A DNA stretch of 64,000 nt, from contig CAVYQI010000005.1 of NCBI GenBank assembly GCA_963770635.1, forward strand, positions 62,001 through 126,000. Direction: 5' to 3'. Below the pieces are notes generated by a model, which searched no databases, had not been told where the DNA came from, and saw only the letters and a list, made by a program, of their open reading frames with translations. Source of the DNA: DASZIT01 sp963770635 (GTDB taxonomy: Bacteria > Actinomycetota > Acidimicrobiia > Acidimicrobiales > RAAP-2). Position numbers and translations under genes: made by a program. This document shows positions 16,097-24,480 of this stretch, one piece after another; the first letter of the stretch is position 1; the number at the start of each line of letters is the position of its first letter.

Positions 16097-19000
16097 TTAA
16101 TTCGATCCTCTCGGCAGTGTCGGGCTCGATGGGTCGAAGTCGACCTCAGTTGCGCCTTGAGGCCGACCCGTCTCACTGGCCAGAGCGTCGAGTGCACGCC
16201 GGGAGCTGGTGGCCAACTCGGTGATCAGGGCCTGTGCCCCATCGAGATTACCGGTAGCCGCCAGTTGCTCGAGGGCGGCGGCGGCGGCGGCCACCCGTTG
16301 GGCCCCCATATTGGCACTGCTACCGCTGAGGGCATGGGAGGTCTGCCGGAGAGCCACTGGATCACCCTCGGCGAGGGCGCGATCGAGCTCGCCGAGGTAC
16401 CGTCCGACCTCATCGTGAAACAGCGAGACGAGCTCGTCGAGGAGGGCGATGCCGCCAAGATCCCGCAAGCCGCCGACGATTGCCGGGTCGAGGTCGGAAG
16501 GCGGTTCTTCGGCTCCGATCATTTCATCGGGGACGCCGCTGCCGTCGTCGGCAAGGACGGCAAACGGAAGAGATCCGTCGAGGGGCGCCCATCGTTCGAG
16601 GGCGGAAACCAGATCCTCGACCTGCACCGGTTTGGCCAGGTAATCATCCATGCCGGAGGCGATGCATCGTGCCCTGTCAGCCGTCATCGCCAAGGCGGTC
16701 AAGGCGATGACCGGGGTGTGACGGCCCGGTCCTTCCATGTGGCGAAGACGTGAGGTCGCTTCGTAACCGTCCATCACCGGCATTTGGCAATCCATGAGGA
16801 CCGCGGCATACCGATGCTGCTCCAGGCGCTCCAACGCCTCGGCGCCGTTGACGGCGACATCGGCGCTGTACCCAAGCCGGGAGAGGCGGGCTAGGACCAC
16901 CTTTTGGTTGACCTCATTGTCTTCCACGAGTAACAACGTACGCGATTTGACCGGCGGGGTGGGTATGGGTGAGTCCGAACCCGGGCCGGAAGCCGTTGTT
17001 CGGTCAGGAGTCCCGGTGGCTGCCTGACCGGTCTCGTCCCCGGGGTCGGTGACTTGGCCGTCCGGTCGGGCGGGAGACTCTGAGGTGGTGCCCTGGTGGG
17101 CGGGGATGCGGCCCTGACCGAGATCGAGCGCATGTTCGAGCGCGCTGCGCAATTGGGATGAGCGCACCGGCTTGGTCAGATATCCCGCAATTCCGGCCTC
17201 GTCGTTCTTCTCCGCGTTCCCGCGTTGCGCCGAGCCCACCAGCATCACAATCGGGATGTGGGCCAGACGAGGGTCGGCGTGCAGGAGCCGAGCCACCCCC
17301 AAGCCGTCGATATCGGGCATGTTCAGGTCGGTGAGCACGACGTCAAAGGGGTTGGCCGCCTCCAGCGACTCGAACAGCAATTCCAGCGCCTGACTTGCCC
17401 CGTCGGCGACGACCGCGTTGCCTCCGAATCCGGCAACCATCTCTTGCAGGACCAGGCGATTCGTCGCATTGTCATCGACGACCAGGGCGTGGATTCCATT
17501 GAGGCGCGGGGGACCGGTTGCGTCCGCCACGCTGGAACCGAGGAGGAAGGGGATGACGGTCGTGAAGGTGCTTCCGGCGCCGGGTTCGCTGGTCACGCTG
17601 AGGGTCCCACCCATCAACTCGACCAGTTGATGGGAGATGGCCAAGCCGAGACCGGTACCGCCATAGCGCCGAGTGGTAGAGGAGTCAGCCTGGGTGAATG
17701 CGTCAAACAGGTGTTCCAGGCTGGCGGGGGTCATGCCGATGCCGGTGTCCTTTATCTCGATTTCAACCTCCACCCATCCATCCACCGCGTCGCCCAACAG
17801 CCGGGTAGTCATGTCCACCTCGCCGTCCGACGTGAATTTGACCGCGTTGCTGAGCAGGTTGAGCAGTACCTGCCGGACTCGTCCAGGGTCTCCCTGGAGT
17901 TCGGACGGCAACCTGGGGTCGACGAAACAAGTCAGTTCCAATCCGGCTTGCTGGGCTCTCGGCGCCAAAAGTACGGCGCATTCTTCGATCACCGAGCGCA
18001 GATGGAAGGGGACTCTTTCCAGATCGAGCATTCCCGCCTCAACCTTGGAGAAGTCCAGGATGTCGTCGATGACGGTGAGAAGTGATTCGGCCGAGGAGCT
18101 TGCGGTCTCCGCGTAGTCCCGCTGCTCGATATCGAGATCGGTGTCGAGCAGCAGGCGGCTCATCCCGATGACCCCGTTCATCGGGGTGCGGATTTCGTGG
18201 CTCATGTTGGCCAAGAACTCACTCTTCAGCCGGGAGGCTTCCATTGCCTCGTCGCGCGCCGCCTCGAGGTCGGTCTGGGCCCGGCGATGATCGGTAACGT
18301 CGCGGAAGCTCCATACCCGTCCGACCTCGGCGTTTTCGATCCGGTAGGGCTTTGAGTAGCGCTCGAAGACCCGGCCGTTCTGGAACTCCAGGACATCTGC
18401 GCTTTCCGCGGTGGGATCGGTGTACAGCTCCTCGACCTTGGCCAAGAAGGCCTCGGGATCCTTGAGCTGGTCCACGACGAACGAGAGGAGTCGACCGTCG
18501 TCACGGGTCGCGATGATCTCGTCAGGGATGCTCCACATGGAGACGAACTTCCGGTTGAAGCTGGCGATCTTTCCTCCGCTGTCCACCACCAGAATCCCGT
18601 CGGCGGTGGACTCGAGCGTCGCGGTGAGGAGGGACAAGGCGCGTTGGAGGTCCTCGTGGTCGAGGGTCCGCTCGCTCACGTCCCGGGTATTTAGAACCAC
18701 CCCGCGGACACTTGGATCGCCCAGGAGGTTGGTGAGCGTCGTCTCGGCATGGAGCCAGGACCCGTCATGGGCCCGGAGGCGGCACTCGAGGATCAAGTTG
18801 GATCGTTCCCCCCGCAGGGCCTCTTCGACGGAATTGAGGGCATCGGTTGCGTCGTCAGGGTGTATCCAGTCAGCGAGAAGGGTCCCGGAGAGGTCGCGGG
18901 TGTAGCCGAACACCCGGCCGAGGGAGGAGCTCTGATAGATGATCACTCCCTCCGAGTCGATGATGGTGATCACGTCGCTGGAGTTCTGGGCCAATGATCT

Positions 19001-22000
19001 GAACCTGGCTTCGGTCCCGGCAGAGTGTTCAAGGGCGGCACCGGCCAGCGTCGAGATGAACGAAGCCAGCTGCAACTCCGCGGCACCGAAGAGGCCACCC
19101 ACTTGCCCGTGGGTCACGTAGAAACAGGCCCTGGTCACTCCCTCGCAGACGATCGGTGCGCACAATACGGACCTCGCGTCGGAAAGCACCAGACTCTCGG
19201 CGGTGTCGGCGCCCGTTCCCTGTCCGGAGAGCACGGGCTCGCCGGCTTCGACCGCTCGGCGAATGACGGTACGGCTCAGAAGGTCGGCGTCTTCGCCGGA
19301 GACGGTCATCAGGTCATCCGGATTGCCGCCGGCAAGCTCGAAGACCCGGCACTGATCGCCGCGCAGGATGGTCATCGCCGCCTCTTGGACCGCGTCGTAC
19401 ACGGCTTCGGGGGCGGACAACGAGGCGATGAAGCGGCCCACTTCCAGCAGCGACGAGAAGCGGTCGGCGAGGGCCAGGGTGGGCGGTGGACTCATCTCGG
19501 CGCTGGGGTGCGATGAGGCCCGGACGGGGCGAAGTTCGGTGAGCAATGCCTCGGACTCCTGAAGTTTCGGCGTCGCGTCGCTCCAACCCAGCTCGAGGCC
19601 CACCCGCCCTATGGCTTGCAGGGTTTGAGCCTCCTCGAATCGGGCGCCTTGGGCTTGAGCGATGGCCAGGCTGGCGTCGAACCAACGCCGGGCGGCTCGG
19701 GATCGGCCGGTTATCGCCGCCATCATGGCCCGCTCTCGCAGGGCATGTGGCTGATTGTTCTTGTAGAAACGCGAAATGCGGGTCGCTTTTGCGGCCATCC
19801 TCTTCGCGGCTCGAACCTGCCTTCGGCGGGCGGACATCCCGTAGGGCGGACCGGCCTCTATCTGCATGCGCAGCGCGGTGGCCAGCCAGGGGACCACCGG
19901 CGCCACGTACTCTTGGCGAAGGCCGGCCTTGCGCACGATGGCACGGGCTTGCCGCAGGACGTCTACCGCCTCACCCGGTTGCTCGGCGGCCAGCAGCCGG
20001 ACCCCTTCGGCCAGTCGAATCTCGACACTGGTATGGGCGTCTTCGTCGTCACGCTCGAGCTGGGCACGGATGATGGACCCGGGCAGATCCCCTTCCGATG
20101 CACGGGCCCACGCACTGAGGGAGATCCCGGCGGCCGCCTGGTCGCCGATCTTCAGTGCACCCTCATGCACCCGACGGGCTGCCTCGACGGCAGGGCCCAA
20201 TTCGCCCAGTCGGTAGAGGGCAAAGGCGGTGTTCCAGGCGCTGGTGTTTCCCTCCCAGCGATCGCCGGTACGTTCGAGAAGTCGGCCGGCTTCATTGCAT
20301 TTCTCGATCGCATCGCGGTAGCGGGAGGCTGCGTACAGGGCGACCCCGTAGAAGTTGAGGGACTGCCCCTGACCCCAGACATCTCCGAGTTGGGTCCGAA
20401 TGGCCAAGGATCGGTTCACGTATTTGCTGCCCCGACCGAACCAGGGGATCATCGTCATCACCGGCCCGTGCTCCGAGTAGGCCTGGGCCAATTCCGGCGT
20501 CGGGGGATAGCGCTCGGCCAGGTTCATCTCGCGCAAATGGGCCCAGGCGCATCGCACCAGACCACTGTGGAACCAGTGCATATAGGCCAGTCGGCTGTAC
20601 AGCCGCATGGCCAGCAACTGACGGTCGGCACCGTCGAGCGAACGGCGGCCGAGAAATCGGGCCGGAGCAATGGTGTGTCCGATTTGGACGATGGTCTCCC
20701 ACACCAGGGCGACGGCGAGGCCCAGCCGGGTCCGCGGGACCCGGAAATTGAGGTGCCGGATGGCATTCTCGAGGGAGCTCCGGGCCTGCTTCAGGTCGCC
20801 ACATTTGAAGGCGACGTCGCCGAGCTTTCCCTCCAAGGCAGCCTGGGTGACCGGATCGGGAGCCAGGCTGAGGGCTCGCTGGAACTTGAGGACTGCCTCG
20901 GTGTAGTCGCCCGTCAGGGTGAGCACGTCTCCCAGGCCCTCGGCCACCCGCACCTGGGTTGCCGTATCGGCTTCCGGCACCGCAGGCTCGGCCATCCGGT
21001 AGTGGGCTTCGGCGACGTCCAGCGTGTACTGGCGGCGGGCGTGCTCGGCGGCGGCGAGGGCGTAGGGCAGTCCCTGATCGGGAGCGCCAGCGGCGTTGAA
21101 GTGGTAGGCCAACTCGAAGATGCTCTCCGGGTCGGCCGCCTCGATGTGCTGCGCGGCCCGCAGATGGAGGTCGGTCCGTTCCTCGACGGGGAGCCCGTCC
21201 AGCAGGGCTTCACGAAGTTTGTCGTGGGTGAATTGGCCGCGGCCACCGGCTTCGTCCACCCAGACCACCCGTCGGCGCCGGGCTTCATCCAAAGCCGGAA
21301 CCGCTCGGCCCGGACCCTGGCCGGCCAGTTCCATCGCCAATAGGAGGTCGAAGTCCTTTCCCAGCACCGCCGCGATGGAAAGCAGCTGCAACGCATCCGG
21401 TGACAGTTGCTCCAGCCGTTTCACCAGGAAGAGCGCCGCTCTCCGGGAGGTCTGGACATCGGCCAGGGCGACCTCGTTGACCCGCCAGCCCGAAGGCGCA
21501 TCGTCGGACTGGACGAGGGCACCGCACTCCACCAGGCCCAACAACACCTCGGCGGCCATGAAGGGACTGCCCTCGGCCAACTGAGCCACCGTCGCGACAA
21601 CATGCTCGGGTAGCGGACCGGCCATCGACTGGGCCATGGAGCTGACCTCGGGAAGGGTCAGTGCCTTCAGCGAAAGGACGGCCTCCGGCGCGATACGGCG
21701 AAGTGGGTGATCCGGGCCCACCTCCTCGGAGCGGAAGGCGGCAACGAGCAGGACATGGCTTCCCGACCGCTTGGCTTCGTTCTGCCATTCGCTGAGCAGC
21801 TTGATGGTGATGCCGTTGGCCCACTGGCAGTCGTCCAGTACGACCACGGCCGGACGGCTACTGGTTCCCAGGGCGTGCAACAGAGTTGAGAGGGCGGCGA
21901 CACTCCGGACCTCGCCGTAGGCCTCCGGCAGGTCTCCTTGCGAAACCCTTCCGAACAGCCAATCGAGTTCGGGAAGGGCAACCGCCACGGCCTCGGCCCG

Positions 22001-22846
22001 ATCGCCAAGTTGGCCGCGCAGCCTCCCTACCAGGGCGGGTTCATCCGCGGCGCCGCGGCCGATGCCAGAGGCCACACCTTCGAGAAGCTGATACGGACGC
22101 TGGGCGGCCTGGTCCACTCCCTGGCCTTGCAGGATCCAGGCGCCGAGTCGGGCGGCCTGGCCGGAGAATTCTTCCAGGAGCCTGGTCTTGCCTCCACCGG
22201 ACTCTGCCGCCACGAAGACCAGCCCTCCTTCGCCCCGACGTGACGCCTCCAGGTGGCTGGTGAGAGAGGCGAGTTCCCTTTCTCGGCCGACAAACGCCGG
22301 GGCGGTGAGGGACGAGCGGATGTCGCGTAGACCGATGACGAGCGGTGGGTCGACGACGCCTCGGGCGAGACCCGCGGCAATCTCCTGGACGTCATACAGG
22401 GCGGCCGAAGCTGTCTGGTAGCGCTGGCCCGGCTCTTTGCCCAGAAGGCGAAGCACCACCGCCTCCAGGGCACGGGGGGCGACGGTCCCGGTTTCGCTGA
22501 AACTGGGCACCGGCATGCTCAGGTGCTGGCGGAGGACTTCACCGACGGTCGATCCTTCGAAGGGCGGCCGACCGGTCAGACACTCGTAGAGGACGACCCC
22601 CAGGGAATAGAGGTCGGAACGCTCGTCGACGGGGGAGTCGAGCAGTCCGGCTACCTCAGGGGCGAGGTATCGGGCGGTGCCGACGGCCTGGTCCCAGAGC
22701 GCCGGTTCGAGCGACGCACTTCGGGCGAGACCAAAGTCGATCAGGGCCGCGGCTTCCACCGGCTCGACGCCCGGGACGATCACATTGGCCGGCTTGACGT
22801 CGCGGTGCAGAATTCCGAGATCGTGGGCGTGCTGGAGGGCGGCCAA
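16097..22846 (-). CDS. Giant Ser/Thr kinase-ATPase-hybrid histidine kinase (main part)
   Basis: About 2249 residues from an arbitrary start; the open frame reaches back to about 22970, where it joins the kinase N-lobe in another frame. Order: kinase C-lobe (HRDVKPAN, DFGLARS, RYLAPE); AAA-type ATPase (FVGRERELASL, Walker A ESGGGKTR, Walker B VVVLDDCQW) with a long helical, TPR-like stretch; GAF domain; two PAS domains; HisKA (NMSHEIRTPMNGVIGM); HATPase (NLLSNAVKF, DTGIGM, GTGLGLAIS); two receivers (DVVLTDLNMPD, AVLMDCQMPVMDG); HPt (SHALSGSSANMG). It therefore combines Ser/Thr phosphorylation with a full His-Asp-His phosphorelay in one chain. It lacks membrane segments. The stand-alone receiver follows directly. 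Confidence 0.88.
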   Translation of the reverse strand: MAALQHAHDLGILHRDVKPANVIVPGVEPVEAAALIDFGLARSASLEPALWDQAVGTARYLAPEVAGLLDSPVDERSDLYSLGVVLYECLTGRPPFEGSTVGEVLRQHLSMPVPSFSETGTVAPRALEAVVLRLLGKEPGQRYQTASAALYDVQEIAAGLARGVVDPPLVIGLRDIRSSLTAPAFVGRERELASLTSHLEASRRGEGGLVFVAAESGGGKTRLLEEFSGQAARLGAWILQGQGVDQAAQRPYQLLEGVASGIGRGAADEPALVGRLRGQLGDRAEAVAVALPELDWLFGRVSQGDLPEAYGEVRSVAALSTLLHALGTSSRPAVVVLDDCQWANGITIKLLSEWQNEAKRSGSHVLLVAAFRSEEVGPDHPLRRIAPEAVLSLKALTLPEVSSMAQSMAGPLPEHVVATVAQLAEGSPFMAAEVLLGLVECGALVQSDDAPSGWRVNEVALADVQTSRRAALFLVKRLEQLSPDALQLLSIAAVLGKDFDLLLAMELAGQGPGRAVPALDEARRRRVVWVDEAGGRGQFTHDKLREALLDGLPVEERTDLHLRAAQHIEAADPESIFELAYHFNAAGAPDQGLPYALAAAEHARRQYTLDVAEAHYRMAEPAVPEADTATQVRVAEGLGDVLTLTGDYTEAVLKFQRALSLAPDPVTQAALEGKLGDVAFKCGDLKQARSSLENAIRHLNFRVPRTRLGLAVALVWETIVQIGHTIAPARFLGRRSLDGADRQLLAMRLYSRLAYMHWFHSGLVRCAWAHLREMNLAERYPPTPELAQAYSEHGPVMTMIPWFGRGSKYVNRSLAIRTQLGDVWGQGQSLNFYGVALYAASRYRDAIEKCNEAGRLLERTGDRWEGNTSAWNTAFALYRLGELGPAVEAARRVHEGALKIGDQAAAGISLSAWARASEGDLPGSIIRAQLERDDEDAHTSVEIRLAEGVRLLAAEQPGEAVDVLRQARAIVRKAGLRQEYVAPVVPWLATALRMQIEAGPPYGMSARRRQVRAAKRMAAKATRISRFYKNNQPHALRERAMMAAITGRSRAARRWFDASLAIAQAQGARFEEAQTLQAIGRVGLELGWSDATPKLQESEALLTELRPVRASSHPSAEMSPPPTLALADRFSSLLEVGRFIASLSAPEAVYDAVQEAAMTILRGDQCRVFELAGGNPDDLMTVSGEDADLLSRTVIRRAVEAGEPVLSGQGTGADTAESLVLSDARSVLCAPIVCEGVTRACFYVTHGQVGGLFGAAELQLASFISTLAGAALEHSAGTEARFRSLAQNSSDVITIIDSEGVIIYQSSSLGRVFGYTRDLSGTLLADWIHPDDATDALNSVEEALRGERSNLILECRLRAHDGSWLHAETTLTNLLGDPSVRGVVLNTRDVSERTLDHEDLQRALSLLTATLESTADGILVVDSGGKIASFNRKFVSMWSIPDEIIATRDDGRLLSFVVDQLKDPEAFLAKVEELYTDPTAESADVLEFQNGRVFERYSKPYRIENAEVGRVWSFRDVTDHRRAQTDLEAARDEAMEASRLKSEFLANMSHEIRTPMNGVIGMSRLLLDTDLDIEQRDYAETASSSAESLLTVIDDILDFSKVEAGMLDLERVPFHLRSVIEECAVLLAPRAQQAGLELTCFVDPRLPSELQGDPGRVRQVLLNLLSNAVKFTSDGEVDMTTRLLGDAVDGWVEVEIEIKDTGIGMTPASLEHLFDAFTQADSSTTRRYGGTGLGLAISHQLVELMGGTLSVTSEPGAGSTFTTVIPFLLGSSVADATGPPRLNGIHALVVDDNATNRLVLQEMVAGFGGNAVVADGASQALELLFESLEAANPFDVVLTDLNMPDIDGLGVARLLHADPRLAHIPIVMLVGSAQRGNAEKNDEAGIAGYLTKPVRSSQLRSALEHALDLGQGRIPAHQGTTSESPARPDGQVTDPGDETGQAATGTPDRTTASGPGSDSPIPTPPVKSRTLLLVEDNEVNQKVVLARLSRLGYSADVAVNGAEALERLEQHRYAAVLMDCQMPVMDGYEATSRLRHMEGPGRHTPVIALTALAMTADRARCIASGMDDYLAKPVQVEDLVSALERWAPLDGSLPFAVLADDGSGVPDEMIGAEEPPSDLDPAIVGGLRDLGGIALLDELVSLFHDEVGRYLGELDRALAEGDPVALRQTSHALSGSSANMGAQRVAAAAAALEQLAATGNLDGAQALITELATSSRRALDALASETGRPQGATEVDFDPSSPTLPRGSN

Positions 22847-22966
22847 CAGGTCCGCGGCGATGGTCAGCGTGCTGGCGACCGAAACCGGGCCGTGGGAGAG
22901 ACGAACGGCGAGGTCCTGACCCTGGAGGTAGGGCTGGACGAAATAAAGGTGTTCGTCGTCGCGGGC

Positions 22967-23198
22967 AGTAATTGATCAGCGGGCGAAAGGTGGACCCACC
23001 GAGCCGGGACAGCACGTCGGCTTCGTGCTCGAGCCGGATGCGCACGGCGGGGGCGACAGTGTCGATGTGGAGGAGCTTCACCACTACCAGGGCGTCGTTT
23101 GCCTCCGAGTCCGTGGCCAGGTAGGTCTCAACCCCATGGCCCCCCTTGAGGAGCCGTGAGCAGTGGTAACGGCCGTCGAGAATGATGGGTGCAGTCAT
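22967..23198 (-). pseudogene. Ser/Thr kinase N-lobe, frameshifted 5' end of the giant kinase gene
   Basis: From ATG 23198 the frame encodes a kinase N-lobe: glycine loop region SRLLKGGHGVETYLA, invariant lysine in VVVKLL (K41), alpha-C segment RLEHEADVLSRL. After about 76 residues (FRPLIN) the frame loses homology, while TARDDEHLYFVQPYLQGQDLA continues in the next frame, so one extra base lies near 22968-22971. Removing it gives a protein of about 2366 residues. As sequenced, the N-lobe and C-lobe are separated, and kinase activity would be lost unless this is a sequencing error. Confidence 0.7.
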
Positions 23199-23612
23199 AG
23201 GCGGCCGCTCCGACCGCTCCTGACCGAAGCCAACGACCGGCCCGACCGCTCATCCCATGAGGGTCTGTCCGTCATCACGACCTCTTCCTGCTCACCCGGC
23301 ACTCCGACCGCCACGGTGCGGTGACGTCCAGCAAGGCCACCGATTCGCCCCCACTGTCAATGACGCCATCTTGCGCACCGGCGATCCTGTCGGCCGACTC
23401 ATTGGACTACGGCATGTTCTTACGGGCTACATCGGCTTGGCGGCTTCCAACCTTGAGCCTTCCCAGCCAGGGATTTTGCCGTTTTTGGCAAAGAATGTGC
23501 CAATTTCGAGAGAGGGCGGGCCTGGGCCACCTGGGCCCCGCCTGCGGCGAGCCTGATTCGGGAGCGCTTAAATCGCTCAACTTATGGCCAAGAATGCCGA
23601 TGACTAGGAGTA
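23199..23612. other. 414-bp divergent intergenic region of the signalling island
   Basis: No convincing gene. It separates the two large kinase genes and must hold both promoters. The part nearest the plus-strand gene is less GC-rich and contains an inverted repeat TTGGCA-N7-TGCCAA at 23485-23503. A weak AGGAG lies just before ATG 23613. Confidence 0.5.
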
Positions 23613-24473
23613 ATGGCACTCCAGGAGATTCTCGCGGATCGCGACCAGCCGAGAGTCATCCTCATCAGTGACGAGGCCGATTCACGGCTCGAGACTCGAT
23701 CCGCGCTCAATGCCTCCGGATGGGTGGTCACCGAGGCGTCGACCACCGCGCAAGCGATGGTCATGGCCCAGCACGACCAACCGGACGTCATCATCCTCGA
23801 CCTTGGCGAGCCCGATGTTCGGGGTATGGGGATGCTGGAGGACCTGAAGTCCTCGGTTGCGACCGGATGGATTCCGGTCGTTGTCCTTGCGACGGACCCG
23901 CAAAACGCGTCGGCGGGCCTGCTCTTGCGGTCCGGTGCCCAGGACTACGTTCAGAAGCCGTTCTCCCCAGACGAGCTCGAGGCCCGGCTGGTGGCGGCGC
24001 GCCGGGTGGCGATCGACTACCGCAAATTGCAACGGAGCGAGTCCCGTTACCGGGAGCTGGTCGATCTTGCCGCCGAGGCGATCTTCTCGATTGACGCCGA
24101 GGGAACCTTCATCTTTGTCAACCATGCCGGAACCGTCCTGCTCGGGAGGAACCAGGACCAGATCATCGGGCGGCATGTGTTCGAGTTCATGGACGAGGAC
24201 GCCCAAGCCGTGATGATCGAGCAGACAGTCAAGCGACGGGCCGGCGAATCCACCTCCTACGAGAACCGGTTCCTTGACGCCGACGGCCATCCGGTCTCGG
24301 TGTATCTGGCGGCGACCCCCATCTTTGACTCGGAAGGGACCTACGCAGGGAGCGTCGCGATGGCGACCAACCTGACCCTTTGGAACGCAACTCTGCAATC
24401 CCTCCGGGTGAGCGAAGCCAGATATCACGCGTCTGCTGGACCACCTGCCGGACACATTTGCCGTCGTCTATGA
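23613..24473 (+). CDS. Receiver-PAS N-terminal part of a hybrid histidine kinase
   Basis: A 286-residue ORF. Residues about 14-130 form a receiver domain (VILISDEADS, D63 in VIILDLGEPD, K in YVQKPFSPDEL). Residues about 145-270 form a PAS domain (SRYRELVDLAAEAIFSIDAEG, then FVNHAGTVLLGRNQDQIIG). The last residues after SEARY lose homology, whereas the next frame continues RLLDHLPDTFAVVYDRQLRL. One extra base near 24429 explains this. It should be read as the front of the following ORF, giving a single protein of about 1191 residues. Confidence 0.8.
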   Translation: MALQEILADRDQPRVILISDEADSRLETRSALNASGWVVTEASTTAQAMVMAQHDQPDVIILDLGEPDVRGMGMLEDLKSSVATGWIPVVVLATDPQNASAGLLLRSGAQDYVQKPFSPDELEARLVAARRVAIDYRKLQRSESRYRELVDLAAEAIFSIDAEGTFIFVNHAGTVLLGRNQDQIIGRHVFEFMDEDAQAVMIEQTVKRRAGESTSYENRFLDADGHPVSVYLAATPIFDSEGTYAGSVAMATNLTLWNATLQSLRVSEARYHASAGPPAGHICRRL

Positions 24474-24480
24474 CCGACAA

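Noticed and set aside
23486..23500. TGGCAAAGAATGTGC resembles a sigma54 -24/-12 promoter with correct GG/GC spacing.
   Set aside because: Actinomycetota generally lack sigma54, several consensus bases differ, and the same bases form a simple inverted repeat.
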